Positions 14,631 to 23,671 of a DNA stretch of 51,589 nucleotides are shown one piece after another (within the stretch, counting starts at the first letter, position 1; every line of letters starts with the position of its first letter). The notes below the pieces were generated by a model. The model worked only from the letters and a program-made list of their open reading frames with translations. It made no database searches and had not been told where the DNA came from. Origin of the DNA: Burkholderiales bacterium (GTDB lineage Bacteria > Pseudomonadota > Gammaproteobacteria > Burkholderiales > WYBJ01); the NCBI GenBank assembly GCA_020848435.1, contig JADLAC010000048.1, forward strand, positions 1 to 51,589, in the 5' to 3' direction. The position numbers and the translations under genes are program-made.

Positions 14631-15632
14631 ATGAGACTCTCGGTACTGGACCAATCGACGGCCGCGCAAGGCCGCACGCAGGACGTCGCGATACGCGAAA
14701 CGCTCGAGCTGGCGCGTCATTGCGACGCGCTTGGCTATCACCGCTACTGGGTATCGGAACACCATGCGAGCGACAGCATCGTGGGCACCGCTCCCGAGGT
14801 GTTGATGGCAGCGATCGCCGCAACGACACAGCGCATTCGCGTCGGCAGCGCAGGCGTGATGCTGCCGCATTACGCCGCGCTGAAAGTGGCCGAGCAGTTC
14901 CGCGTGCTGGAAGCGATCGCTCCGGGACGCATCGATCTCGGCGTGGGCCGCGCGCCCGGATCGGACCAGCTCACGGCCTATGCGCTCAATCCGCACAGCA
15001 ACGCGGCCAAGGAGTTTCCGCGGCAAGTGTTCGAGTTGCAGGCCTGGGTATCGGACGCGCCGCTGCAGCAAGGCCATCCCTTCGGCGCGCTCAAGGCGCA
15101 TCCGCGCGGGCCGACCTCGCCGCAGATCTGGATCCTCGGCAGCTCCGATTACGGCGCCCGCCTGGCGGCGCACTTCGGGCTGCCGTATGCCTTCGCCTAC
15201 TTCTTCAGCGACGGCGACGGCGTCGAGCACGCGCTCGACCTGTACCGGCGCAATTACCGGCCGAGCGAGCGCCATCCCGAGCCGCACGCAACCATCTGCG
15301 TCTGGGCGCTCGCCGCCGACACGCAAGCGCAAGCGCGCCACCAGGCCCGGACGCGCGAACTGTCGCGGGTGGAGCGCGAGCGCGGCGTGCGCCGCGCGCT
15401 CGTCTCGCCCGAAGAGGCGGCAGCGCATCCGTATACGCCGGCCGAGCTCGCCATGATCGAGCGTATCCGCAGCCGCGCATTCGTCGGCACGGGGCAACAC
15501 GTCGCGGATGCGCTCAGCGCGCTCGCGGCGCGGCTTTCGCTCGACGAGCTGGTAATCGTCACCTGGACCTACGATCCCGCCCCGCGGCATCGATCGTACG
15601 AATTGTTGGCCGCGGCCTTCGATCTGGAGTGA
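14631..15632 (+). CDS. Luciferase-like (LLM-class) flavin-dependent monooxygenase
   Basis: This 333-residue TIM-barrel oxidoreductase begins MRLSVLDQSTAAQGRTQDVA. It shows the hallmarks of FMN-dependent bacterial luciferase relatives: early RYWVSEHHASDS, then IRVGSAGVMLPHYAALKVAE, LGVGRAPGSD, and IWILGSSDYGARLAAHFGLP. Such enzymes use reduced flavin supplied by a reductase and O2 to oxidise small organics; the substrate cannot be read from sequence. Length is normal. The VOC gene follows after 10 nt with a strong ribosome site, so the two form an operon and may act on one substrate. Confidence 0.9.
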   Translation: MRLSVLDQSTAAQGRTQDVAIRETLELARHCDALGYHRYWVSEHHASDSIVGTAPEVLMAAIAATTQRIRVGSAGVMLPHYAALKVAEQFRVLEAIAPGRIDLGVGRAPGSDQLTAYALNPHSNAAKEFPRQVFELQAWVSDAPLQQGHPFGALKAHPRGPTSPQIWILGSSDYGARLAAHFGLPYAFAYFFSDGDGVEHALDLYRRNYRPSERHPEPHATICVWALAADTQAQARHQARTRELSRVERERGVRRALVSPEEAAAHPYTPAELAMIERIRSRAFVGTGQHVADALSALAARLSLDELVIVTWTYDPAPRHRSYELLAAAFDLE

Positions 15633-15642
15633 GGAGGAAAGC

Positions 15643-15999
15643 ATGACATTCAAGTTGAATCACCTGCACCTCAAGACGCAAGATCCCGACCAGACGGCGC
15701 GCTTCTACGTCGACACGCTGGGCGCGACCATCGTCAACCAGACCACGAACGGCGGCTATCGACTCGACTTGCACGGCCTGTCGCTCAACGTCAGCAAGTT
15801 CCTCGAGCACCAGAGCCGGGAGCAGAAGTACGGCATGGAGCACATCGCCATCGATACCGACGAGCTCGACGCGCTGGTGGAGAAGCTCAAGGGCCAGGGC
15901 ATCCACATCCTGGAACAGACCGTGGTCTCGGGCGGGCGGCGGGTGTGCTTCTTCGAGGGCCCCGACGGCGTCCAACTCGAATTCATCGAGATGAAGTGA
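15643..15999 (+). CDS. VOC (glyoxalase/dioxygenase superfamily) protein
   Basis: This 118-residue protein has two beta-alpha-beta-beta-beta modules. It begins MTFKLNHLHLKTQDPDQTAR with a metal-ligand candidate in the HLHLKT strand. It ends with CFFEGPDGVQLEFIE, where the Glu is the usual second ligand. A central HIAIDTDEL strand adds another His. This layout is typical of lactoylglutathione-lyase-like proteins and extradiol dioxygenases. GAGGAGG lies upstream of the ATG, which is 10 nt after the monooxygenase. The exact reaction is unknown. Confidence 0.88.
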   Translation: MTFKLNHLHLKTQDPDQTARFYVDTLGATIVNQTTNGGYRLDLHGLSLNVSKFLEHQSREQKYGMEHIAIDTDELDALVEKLKGQGIHILEQTVVSGGRRVCFFEGPDGVQLEFIEMK

Positions 16000-16136
16000 G
16001 CACGCAGGGTTTCACCAGCGCGGGTTCGCATTCGAAGCCGCGCTCATTCACGCATCGGCTGGTTGCAGCGTCGAGCGCGCCCCAAGATTGCAAGGGGCGC
16101 GGCATGCTCGCGACGCGCCGCCGGGATTGGATTGGG

Positions 16137-16250
16137 GATGGGAGCTAGGCCGATCGTGGCTACGTCGGCTCGTAGGCGACGCATTGAATTGATGATGGGA
16201 GGATGGCCGATCATGGCTACATCGGCGGGTAAACGACGCATTGATATCGT
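16137..16250 (+). repeat. Tandem duplication of a 57-bp unit at the start of a Bug gene
   Basis: Two imperfect copies (16137-16193 and 16194-16250) share GATGGGAG, GGCCGATC, TGGCTAC and CGACGCATTGA. The offset is exactly 57 bases, or 19 codons. The second copy contains the ATG at 16213; the first has GTG at the equivalent place. Confidence 0.75.
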
Positions 16251-17199
16251 GACTGCAGCCGCCGGCTTGCTCTTGTGCGCGGCAGCCGCGGCACAAGACT
16301 ACCCGGCCAGGCCGGTACGCTGGGTGGTTCCGTTCGCCGCGGGCGGCGGCCCCGACGTGGTCGCGCGCATCGTCGGCCAGCGGCTCACGGAAACCCTCGG
16401 CCAGCAGATCCTCATCGACAACCGCATCGGGGCGGGCGGCAACCTGGGCTCGGCCCTGGTGGCCAAGGCGCCGCCCGATGGCTACATGGTGCTGCTCGGG
16501 ATCGTCTCCCCACTGGCGATCAACGTCACGCTCTATGGCCCGCGCTTGCCCTACAACCCGGCGACCGATTTCGCGCCGGTTTCGATGATCATGAAGGTGC
16601 CGCAGGCGCTTCTGGCGCACCCCTCGGTGCCCGCGCGCGATCTGAAACAGCTCATCGCCTTGGCCAGGTCGCACCCGAACAAGCTCAATTACGGGTCGGG
16701 CGGCAGCGGCACCAGCGGCCACCTCGTCGTCGAGCTGTTCAAGACCGCGGCCGGCATCCAGATGGTGCACATTCCGTTCCGGACCTCGGGCCTGTCGAGC
16801 GCGGCCGGCATGTCGGGCGAGGTCGACCTGGTGATCGGCTCGGTGGCGACCTTCCACGCGTACATAAAATCCGGCCGCTTGCGGCCGATCGCCGTATCGA
16901 GCGCCAAGCGCTCGCCGGCCCTGCCCGACGTGCCCACCATGATGGAGTCGGGCCTCCCCGGCTTCGACGTGTCGTCATGGTATTGCATGGTCGCACCGGC
17001 GGGAACGCCGCGCCCTGTCATCGACCGGCTGCACGGGGCGCTCGTCAAAGCCATGCTGATGCCCGACGTGCACCAGCGCTTGCTTGCCGAAGGGGCACCG
17101 CCCGAGCCCTCGACGCCGGAAGAGCTCGGCAAGTTCATCCGCGCCGAGATCGTGACCTGGGGCAAGGCCGTGAAGGCTTCGGGCGCGAGGGTGGACTGA
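16213..17199 (+). CDS. Bug-family (TctC-like) solute-binding protein
   Basis: This 328-residue periplasmic receptor for the tripartite tricarboxylate transporter family has a lipid-free signal peptide (hydrophobic AAAGLLLCAAAAA) cleaved before QDYPARPVRWVV. Ligand-loop motifs follow: PFAAGGGPDVVARIVGQRL, IDNRIGAGGNLG and GSGGSGTSGHL. The start at 16213 is chosen because it gives a normal signal peptide; the frame is open further upstream through a 57-bp duplication. No TctA/TctB genes lie nearby. It is a single plus-strand gene 214 nt after the VOC gene. The ligand is probably a carboxylate or another carbonyl compound; its identity is not predictable. Confidence 0.93.
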   Translation: MATSAGKRRIDIVTAAAGLLLCAAAAAQDYPARPVRWVVPFAAGGGPDVVARIVGQRLTETLGQQILIDNRIGAGGNLGSALVAKAPPDGYMVLLGIVSPLAINVTLYGPRLPYNPATDFAPVSMIMKVPQALLAHPSVPARDLKQLIALARSHPNKLNYGSGGSGTSGHLVVELFKTAAGIQMVHIPFRTSGLSSAAGMSGEVDLVIGSVATFHAYIKSGRLRPIAVSSAKRSPALPDVPTMMESGLPGFDVSSWYCMVAPAGTPRPVIDRLHGALVKAMLMPDVHQRLLAEGAPPEPSTPEELGKFIRAEIVTWGKAVKASGARVD

Positions 17200-17305
17200 C
17201 GCCCGTCGCGGCCGACGCAGCCGAGGGGTCCCTAGAGCTCTGACGACGCTCACACGCGCGCGAGCGTCGGCCGAACGACTGAGTAACGCGCCTCCCGTTG
17301 TGCCG

Positions 17306-17332
17306 TCAGCTCGCCTCGATGTTGCGCTCGCG
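17306..17332. repeat. Duplicated 3' end of the adjacent Bug gene
   Basis: TCAGCTCGCCTCGATGTTGC and the bases after it repeat, with two differences in 27, the end of the Bug gene at 17380-17406. The offset is 74 bases. The copy would encode RERNIEAS and a stop. It lies in the 180-nt gap between two convergent Bug genes and may mark a lost third copy or a slippage event. Confidence 0.5.
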
Positions 17333-17379
17333 TCGCGTGCGCGGTCGTGCGCTGCGTGAGACGCAAGCCGCTGCGCCCC

Positions 17380-18339
17380 TCAGCTCGCCTTGATGCTGCG
17401 CTCGCGGATGAGCCGCGCCCAGCGCTGGTGCTCATCGGCGATGAACTTGGCGAACGCTTGCGGCCCGAGCGCGACGATATCCGCGCCGACATTGGCGAGG
17501 CGGGTGCGCACGTCGCTATCGCGCAATGCCTGCTGCGCTTGCGCATCGATGCGCGCGATGATGGCCCGATCGGTTCCGGCGGGGGCCAGCATGCCGAACC
17601 AGGAGCTGGCCTCGAAGCCTGCGAAACCTGCTTCGCTCAGCGTCGGGACGCCGGGGGCCGCGGACGCCCGAGCGGCCGTCGTCACCGCGAGCGCACGCAG
17701 CTTGCCGGTCTTCACGTGCGGCAAGGCCGACAGGATGTTGTCCACTGCCGCCTGCACATGGCCCGCGACCAGGTCGTTGGTTGCCGGTGCCGAGCCCTTG
17801 TACGGAATGTGCGTCAGCGTTATCCCGGCGCGTTGCAGGAAAAGCTCCGCCGTCAGGTGGGTCGAGGAGCCGGCCGATGCGTAGTTGATCGCGCCCGGTT
17901 TGGCCTTGGCGAGCGCGATCAGCTCCTGCACGCTATTCGCCGCCAGCGCGGGGTGCACCACGATCATGAGCGGCACCGATGCAAGCAGCGTGATCGCGCC
18001 GAAGTCGCGCAGCGGATGAAAGCCTGCATCGTGGTACAGACTCGGATTGATGGTGAAGCCGGGTGTGCCCATGAGGATCGTGTAGCCGTCCGCGGCCGCG
18101 CGTGCCGCCAGCGCCGTGCCGAGATTGCTCGCCGCACCCGGCCGATTGTCGATGACGATCTGCTGGCCGAAGCGCTCGCCGACGCGCTGGCCGACGACGC
18201 GCGCGATGATGTCGGTCGATCCGCCGGGGGCGAAGGGTACGATGAGCCGCACGGGCCTGGCCGGATAGCTCTGCGCGCCGGCAACGCCGCACGACAGCGT
18301 GGCGGCAATCAGCGCGTAACGAACGATCGATACTTGCAT
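17380..18339 (-). CDS. Bug-family solute-binding protein
   Basis: This 319-residue receptor starts at 18339 (MQVSIVRYALIAATLSCGVA) with cleavage expected at GAQSYP. Family motifs are PFAPGGSTDIIARVVGQRV, IDNRPGAASNLGTALA, PSLYHDAGFHPLRDF and ASAGSSTHLTAELF. It lies 116 nt downstream of the 808-residue CoA-transferase on the same strand, an arrangement suggesting that the captured acid is then activated as a CoA thioester. It converges with the Bug gene ending at 17199; the two proteins are clearly divergent paralogues, so they are not a recent duplication. Confidence 0.93.
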   Translation of the reverse strand: MQVSIVRYALIAATLSCGVAGAQSYPARPVRLIVPFAPGGSTDIIARVVGQRVGERFGQQIVIDNRPGAASNLGTALAARAAADGYTILMGTPGFTINPSLYHDAGFHPLRDFGAITLLASVPLMIVVHPALAANSVQELIALAKAKPGAINYASAGSSTHLTAELFLQRAGITLTHIPYKGSAPATNDLVAGHVQAAVDNILSALPHVKTGKLRALAVTTAARASAAPGVPTLSEAGFAGFEASSWFGMLAPAGTDRAIIARIDAQAQQALRDSDVRTRLANVGADIVALGPQAFAKFIADEHQRWARLIRERSIKAS

Positions 18340-18455
18340 CGAAAAGACTCCACGACAGCGGATACGGCAAGCGGAATCGCCGGCGGCGTGCGGCTGCCTC
18401 GGGCGGGTGATCATGGGCGCAGACACAAACGCGTGCGCAGCCGCTGCGCCATGCC

Positions 18456-20882
18456 TCACGCTCGCTTCGACTTGCGCGCGGGCGGCAGCGCTTCGGTGCC
18501 GATGACGCCGAGCTTCGCCAGGCGCTCGAGCTCCGCCGCCGGCACGCCGAGCAAATCGCCCAGCACCGCCTGGTTGTGCTCGCCCAGGGTCGGTGCGGGC
18601 GAGCGTACCGGATACGGCCGCGCCGCTTCGCGAAAGGGCAGCGACGATTGCAGGTGACTACCGCAAAATGCTCGCTCCACCGGCTGCCAGAAGCCGCGTG
18701 TCGCCAGGTGCGGATCGGCCGCGAGGTCGTAGGGCGAGCGCACGACACCGGCCGCGACGCCCTCGGCTTGCAGCGCGCGCATGGCATCGTCCGCGTCATG
18801 CTGGAGGGTCCACGCTTCGATTGCCGCCTCGATGCTTGCCTCGTGCGCGCGCCGCCCGGGCGCGTCGGCGAGCGCAGCGTCGGCCGCGAGATCCTCGCGC
18901 CCGATCGCCCGGCACAGGCGCTGCCACATCGCATCGTCGCCAATGCCGATGTGGATAAAACTATCCTCGCCTGCGCAGCGAAAACAGTTCTGCGGCACGT
19001 GCCTGGGATGGCGGTTGCCGTTGCGCTCGCCGATGCGCCCGAGCACCGACTGCTCGATCATCCAGGGCGCGGTCAAGGGAAGCATGCACTCGACCTGGGA
19101 AATCTCGATGTGCTGTCCTTCACCGGTGCGGCGGCGATGCCATAAGGCAGTGAGCAAGGCGCAGGTCGCGTTGAGTCCGCCGATGGGATCGCCGTAGGCA
19201 TAGTGGGTGAGCAGCGGCGGCCCATCGGGGTTGCCGGCGATGGTCGGCAGCCCGCTCGCCTGCTCCAGCGTGAATCCGTAGGCGCGCGCCGCGGCCCAGG
19301 GACCGGTTCGAAATGCCGGCATCGACACCATGACGAGATCGGGCTTGGTCGCGCTCAGGGCCGCGTAGCCCAGGCCGAGCTTGCCGGCCACGCCGTGCGC
19401 GTAATTCTCGATCACGGCATCGGCACGGGCCACCAGCCGCTTGGCGAGCCCGATGCCGTCCGCGGTCGTCAAGTCGAGCGTGATGCCGAGCTTGTTGCGA
19501 TTCATGCACAAGTAGTTCGGCCGCTGCTCGTACAGCTTCTGCTCGAAATACGCGGGACGCGGGTCCTGGCCGCGCCACCAGTCGGCATGGGCGCAGGCTT
19601 CGACTTTCACCACTTCCGCGCCGAGGTCGGCCAGCGTGCGGGTGGCGAGCGGACCGGCCCAGCCCATGGTCAGATCGACGATGCGCGTTCCCTCGAGCGG
19701 CCGTTTCGCTGCGGCGTGCGCGAGGCGACCGGCAACGCGCTCGGGGCGCGGCGCGGGTGACTCGCTGGCATGAGCCATGGGCGCGATGCCCGAGGCCGGG
19801 GGCGGCGACAAGGGCAAGCGCAGCGGCACCGCGGGACCCTCGAAGCTCGCAGCCCCGACGCATACCTGCGCGATTGCACCGGCGTCGCGAAACACCGGCT
19901 GCGCGAGCAGCTCGTGCATCTCTGGGACGATGGCAAAGGGCAGCTTGCGCTTCAGGCTCTCTGCAAACCATTGCGCGGCCGTACGTTCCTTGAGCTTAGG
20001 GACGAAGCGCGGTTCGATCTCCTGCCAGCGCGCGGATCGATCCGCCCCGACCGCGTAGCGCGGATCGTCCGCGGCGTCGATCATGTCGAACAGCTCGCAG
20101 AATCCGCGCCATTGCGCAAAGCTGGATACGCCGATGCCGAGCCAGCCCGCGCTGCAGCGGAACACGCCGATGGGATAGGTGTTGGCGAACCGGTTGTTGC
20201 CCAGGCGCGCGCGCGGGCCGTTCGGGCCGTAGGCGGTGTGCGTCTCCGACAGCGTCATGACCGCTTCGTGGATCGAGAGCTCGAAGCGCCGCCCGCGCGC
20301 CATCAGGCCGCTCAGCGCGGCGATGTATGCCCACAAACCGCCGACGATGTCGGCTTGGTGATCGTTGATGCCGACCGGGCGCTCAAGCGGACCGATCAAG
20401 TGGATCAGCCCGGCGAGCGCCCGGCAGCTTGCATCGGTCGTGAGATAGTCGCGATAGGGACCGTGCTCGCCGAACCAGCTTATCGCAATGATGACGATGT
20501 CGGGCCGCTCGGAGCGCAGCGCGCCATGGGCCAACTCGCCTGTTGCCCCAGCGCCGGGCGCACGGCCATCCAACAGGATATCGGCATCCAAGACCAGGCG
20601 GCGCAATGCCGCTTGGTCCAGCCGCGGGCTCGATTTGCCGGCATTGAGCCAGGCGAAATAAGCGCTTTCCAACGCGCCATCGCCGCAATCGACCAGCGGC
20701 GGCTCGGCGCGACCGGGATCGCCGCCCGGCGCCTCGACCTTGACGACCTCGGCGCCGAACGCGGCCAGGAGCTTGCCGGCATAGGCGAGCGCGCTGCCGC
20801 TACCGATCTCGACCACCCGGCAGCCCGAAAGCGACTTGCGACCGACATCCAACCGGAAACACTCCTTCGTGCCGATGGCCAT
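18456..20882 (-). CDS. Fused two-domain CaiB/BaiF (class III) CoA-transferase
   Basis: This 808-residue protein is made of two tandem class III CoA-transferase domains (about 15-360 and 393-795) joined by a Pro/Ala linker. Class III enzymes move CoA between carboxylic acids through an aspartyl-CoA intermediate. The catalytic Asp position is retained in both halves: D178 in HQADIVGG and D565 in AYGDPIGGLNA. Nucleotide-loop patterns GAEVVKVEAPGGDPGR and GAEVVKVEAC also occur in both. Ordinary members have about 400 residues and dimerise as interlocked rings, so the fusion probably forms a pseudo-dimer. Bug gene 17380 follows in the same direction. The start at 20882 has a weak ribosome site. 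The substrate is unknown. Confidence 0.92.
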   Translation of the reverse strand: MAIGTKECFRLDVGRKSLSGCRVVEIGSGSALAYAGKLLAAFGAEVVKVEAPGGDPGRAEPPLVDCGDGALESAYFAWLNAGKSSPRLDQAALRRLVLDADILLDGRAPGAGATGELAHGALRSERPDIVIIAISWFGEHGPYRDYLTTDASCRALAGLIHLIGPLERPVGINDHQADIVGGLWAYIAALSGLMARGRRFELSIHEAVMTLSETHTAYGPNGPRARLGNNRFANTYPIGVFRCSAGWLGIGVSSFAQWRGFCELFDMIDAADDPRYAVGADRSARWQEIEPRFVPKLKERTAAQWFAESLKRKLPFAIVPEMHELLAQPVFRDAGAIAQVCVGAASFEGPAVPLRLPLSPPPASGIAPMAHASESPAPRPERVAGRLAHAAAKRPLEGTRIVDLTMGWAGPLATRTLADLGAEVVKVEACAHADWWRGQDPRPAYFEQKLYEQRPNYLCMNRNKLGITLDLTTADGIGLAKRLVARADAVIENYAHGVAGKLGLGYAALSATKPDLVMVSMPAFRTGPWAAARAYGFTLEQASGLPTIAGNPDGPPLLTHYAYGDPIGGLNATCALLTALWHRRRTGEGQHIEISQVECMLPLTAPWMIEQSVLGRIGERNGNRHPRHVPQNCFRCAGEDSFIHIGIGDDAMWQRLCRAIGREDLAADAALADAPGRRAHEASIEAAIEAWTLQHDADDAMRALQAEGVAAGVVRSPYDLAADPHLATRGFWQPVERAFCGSHLQSSLPFREAARPYPVRSPAPTLGEHNQAVLGDLLGVPAAELERLAKLGVIGTEALPPARKSKRA

Positions 20883-21182
20883 GCTTGCCGCGCGGCCATG
20901 CCTTCCGCGCAGTCTGTACTGTAACCGAAGCCGGGTGTCCCCCCCTCATCCGATATCACCATGCGGACCGTTGGCGCGATATTTCACAAGCGCAGGGACC
21001 GCGCTTATCGCGCGCAGCGAATGCGTCACCACCCGGCCATGACGCGCGCCCGATCGCTTGGCCGCGGATTCTCCGCGGGCACACGCGCATGGCGTTGTTT
21101 CCGGCAGCGCGCCACGGCACTGGCCTGTGACGCGAAGCGCGGGTAAAGTTCGGGTGCCCATTGGCCGCGAGAGGGACACACC
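20883..21182. other. Divergent intergenic region
   Basis: These 300 bases lie between the outward-reading CoA-transferase and glutathione S-transferase genes and must hold both promoters. No consensus box pair, repeat or small gene stands out. The GST ribosome site is GAGAGGGACACACC just before 21183. Confidence 0.4.
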
Positions 21183-21791
21183 ATGCTGACGATCTACGGT
21201 TCTGCGAAGTCACGTGCGTTGCGCACGTTGTGGATGGCGGGCGAGTTGGGATTGGAGTACCAGCACAAGGATTACCTGCCACGTTCGGCTGAGACCAAGA
21301 CGGCGGAATTCCGCAACCTCAATCCGAACGGACGCGTACCGGTCATCGACGACCATGGCTTCGTCCTGTCGGAATCGATGGCGATCAACTTCTACCTGGC
21401 GAACAAGCACGGCAAGCTCAATCCGCGCGATCCGAAAGCAGCCGCGCTCGCGCTGCAATGGAGCCTGTGGGAGACCGACCGTCTCGACCGGCAAGTGGTC
21501 AACTACGTCAATCACACGAGCGCCCTGCCGCCGGCCGAGCGCAAGGCTGACGTCGCAAGCGCGGCGTGGTCGGAAATCGTGCCGGCATTCGACGTGCTGG
21601 AAGGCGCGCTGGCGAAGTCGCAGTGGCTCGCCGGCGACGAATTCAGCGTCGCCGATCTCAACGTCGCCTCCGCTCTGTATCGGGCGCTCACGCTTGATCT
21701 AGGCAAGTGGCCCAAGCTGCAAGCATGGCTCAACCGCTGCTGGGAGCGGCCCGCGGCCAAGCGCGCCCGCGCGCTGCGCGAAGGGACATGA
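21183..21791 (+). CDS. Glutathione S-transferase
   Basis: This 202-residue cytosolic GST has an N-terminal thioredoxin-like domain beginning MLTIYGSAKSRALRTLWMAG. The cis-proline and glutathione-binding loop NLNPNGRVPVIDDHGFVLSE and the SMAIN helix are present. The C-terminal helical domain carries the N-capping/hydrophobic staple SVADLNVAS. The SAKS stretch near residue 8 suggests a serine-type catalytic residue rather than tyrosine. Length is normal. Such enzymes conjugate or isomerise electrophiles during detoxification. The next ORF begins just past the stop. Confidence 0.92.
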   Translation: MLTIYGSAKSRALRTLWMAGELGLEYQHKDYLPRSAETKTAEFRNLNPNGRVPVIDDHGFVLSESMAINFYLANKHGKLNPRDPKAAALALQWSLWETDRLDRQVVNYVNHTSALPPAERKADVASAAWSEIVPAFDVLEGALAKSQWLAGDEFSVADLNVASALYRALTLDLGKWPKLQAWLNRCWERPAAKRARALREGT

Positions 21792-21921
21792 GCGGGGGCG
21801 CGACCTGGTCCCTTCCCCCGATTCGCGGCGCCCGAGCGATCATTACAACGTCTACGTCGTCGAGCTCGATCCGGCCGTACTGAACAGCGCGAGCTTTCGG
21901 CGGGCGAATTCGAATCGGGAT

Positions 21922-22152
21922 ATGACGAAGTTGTGCCTGTATGTCGGTATGACGGGGCTCACGCCCGAACAGCGCTTCGCCCGGCACAAGGCAGGGATAC
22001 AGGCCAATGGATATGTACGCCGATTCGGCTTGCGCCTGTTGCCCAAGCTCTACGCCTACGCCAATCCGATGCCATATGAAGCCGCGCGCGACATGGAAGT
22101 CGAGCTTGCCATTGCCTTGCGGAAGGAAGGCTATGCCGTGTGGCAGGGCTGA
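21922..22152 (+). CDS. GIY-YIG-like protein with an unclear start
   Basis: The frame from ATG 21922 gives 76 residues: MTKLCLYVGMTGLTPEQRFA, then HKAG, RRFGLRLLP and a closing DMEVELAIALRKEGYAVWQG. LYVGMTG with the downstream Arg, His and Glu residues matches the second half of a GIY-YIG nuclease fold. The first strand (HYNVYVVEL) is encoded in the same frame at 21841-21867, upstream of any ATG, GTG or TTG. The true gene therefore either uses a rare codon (CTG at 21805 is a candidate), is coupled to the GST, or is 5'-truncated. It lies between the GST and MFS genes on the same strand. Nuclease activity is uncertain. Confidence 0.6.
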   Translation: MTKLCLYVGMTGLTPEQRFARHKAGIQANGYVRRFGLRLLPKLYAYANPMPYEAARDMEVELAIALRKEGYAVWQG

Positions 22153-22188
22153 CGGCGCCGGTCGTTCGCGCCCCGGCCACGCGCAGTC

Positions 22189-23478
22189 ATGAACGCTCGG
22201 GCGGCAACAGCGCGAGAGGTCGAGTCGCCGTATGCCTGGACGCGGCTGTTCGTCTCGCTCGCCATCATGACCATCGGCGGGTCGGGGATGTATTCCGTGT
22301 CGATCGTGCTGCCGCAGCTGCAGCGCGAGTTCGATGCCGCGCGCGGTGATGTGTCGCTGCCCTACACATTGGCGATGATCGGGTTCGGCCTGGGTGGAGT
22401 GCTGATGGGCAAGCTGTCGGACCGCTACGGCGTCGCGGTACCGGCCGCCATCGGCGCCGTCTTCCTATGCTTGGGCTATGTCGCCGGCGGCTCGGCGACG
22501 AGCCTGTGGCAGTTCAGCCTGGCGCAAGGGCTCCTGATCGGATTGCTCGGTACCTCGGCGAGCTTCGCACCGCTGGTGGCCGATACCTCCAGGTGGTTCT
22601 ACCGCAGGCGCGGCATCGCGCTCGCCATTGTCATGACAGGCAACTATCTGGGTGGCGCGTTGTGGTCGCCCGTGCTCCAGCACTACGTCGAGACCGTGGG
22701 TTGGCGCCAGACCTACATCGGCATGGGGTTCTTTTGTCTCGCCACCATGTTGCCGCTGATCCTGGTGTTGCGGCGGCGCGCACCCGTCGCCGCCGGCGGC
22801 CCGAGCGCAGCCGCGGCGCAAGCGCCGGTCGAGGAAGCGATGCCAGTGCAGACGCCGGTAGCCAGCGCACCCGCCCGCCCGCTCGGCATGTCGCCGGCGA
22901 TGCTGCAAACGCTCCTGGGCGTCGCCGGCGTCGCATGCTGTGTCGCCATGTCCATGCCTCAGGTACACATCGTGGCGTACTGCGGCGACCTTGGATTCGG
23001 CGCGGCACGCGGCGCCGAAATGCTCTCGCTCATGCTCGGCATGGGTATCGTCAGCCGCATCGTTTCGGGGCTCATCTCCGATCGTATCGGCGGCCTGCGC
23101 ACGCTGCTGCTCGGTTCGGTATTGCAGGGGATCGCCCTGCTGATGTTTCTCGTCAGCGATGCCCTCGTTTCGCTCTACCTCGTCTCGGCCATGTTTGGCC
23201 TGTTCCAGGGCGGCATCGTGCCGAGCTATGCGCTCATCATCCGCGAGTATTTCAACCCGCGTGAAGCCGGCACGCGGGTCGGCACCGTGCTCATGTGCAC
23301 CCTCTTCGGCATGGCTCTAGGCGGCTGGATGTCGGGCGCGATTTTCGACTTGACCGGATCGTATCGGGCCGCGTTCCTGAACGGAACCGCATGGAACCTC
23401 GTCAATGTCGCGATCGTGCTGTTCCTGCTCTCGCGCACGCGCCGGCACCGCGTCTGGATCGCAGCTCCCGCGCATTGA
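22189..23478 (+). CDS. MFS transporter
   Basis: This 429-residue inner-membrane permease has about 12 predicted transmembrane helices in two bundles, separated by an Ala/Pro-rich cytoplasmic loop (about 198-230). The first bundle has the MFS motif A, GKLSDRYGVA, between helices 2 and 3. A related SDRIGGLRT motif lies at the equivalent position of the second bundle. The general type (early SVSIVLPQLQREF, then SWRRG-like RWFYRRRGIALAI) resembles monocarboxylate/oxalate antiporter-like members that often accompany CoA-transferase genes. The ATG at 22189 starts 36 nt after the GIY-YIG ORF. The substrate is not predictable. Confidence 0.93.
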   Translation: MNARAATAREVESPYAWTRLFVSLAIMTIGGSGMYSVSIVLPQLQREFDAARGDVSLPYTLAMIGFGLGGVLMGKLSDRYGVAVPAAIGAVFLCLGYVAGGSATSLWQFSLAQGLLIGLLGTSASFAPLVADTSRWFYRRRGIALAIVMTGNYLGGALWSPVLQHYVETVGWRQTYIGMGFFCLATMLPLILVLRRRAPVAAGGPSAAAAQAPVEEAMPVQTPVASAPARPLGMSPAMLQTLLGVAGVACCVAMSMPQVHIVAYCGDLGFGAARGAEMLSLMLGMGIVSRIVSGLISDRIGGLRTLLLGSVLQGIALLMFLVSDALVSLYLVSAMFGLFQGGIVPSYALIIREYFNPREAGTRVGTVLMCTLFGMALGGWMSGAIFDLTGSYRAAFLNGTAWNLVNVAIVLFLLSRTRRHRVWIAAPAH

Positions 23479-23671
23479 AAATGGGGGACGCCTGCCGGTG
23501 AGCACCGGCTTGCCCGCGACCAAGGTCGGGATGAACACGGCCGCTGTCTATCACCCATAGATGCCAGCGACGGCGCCGTTTGAGGCATGCCATCAGCAAC
23601 GCCCTGGACGAGGGGCAGCGCGGGGGCGCCGTGTGCCTCACTCGTACCGGCGGGATGTCGCTGCAATGCGG

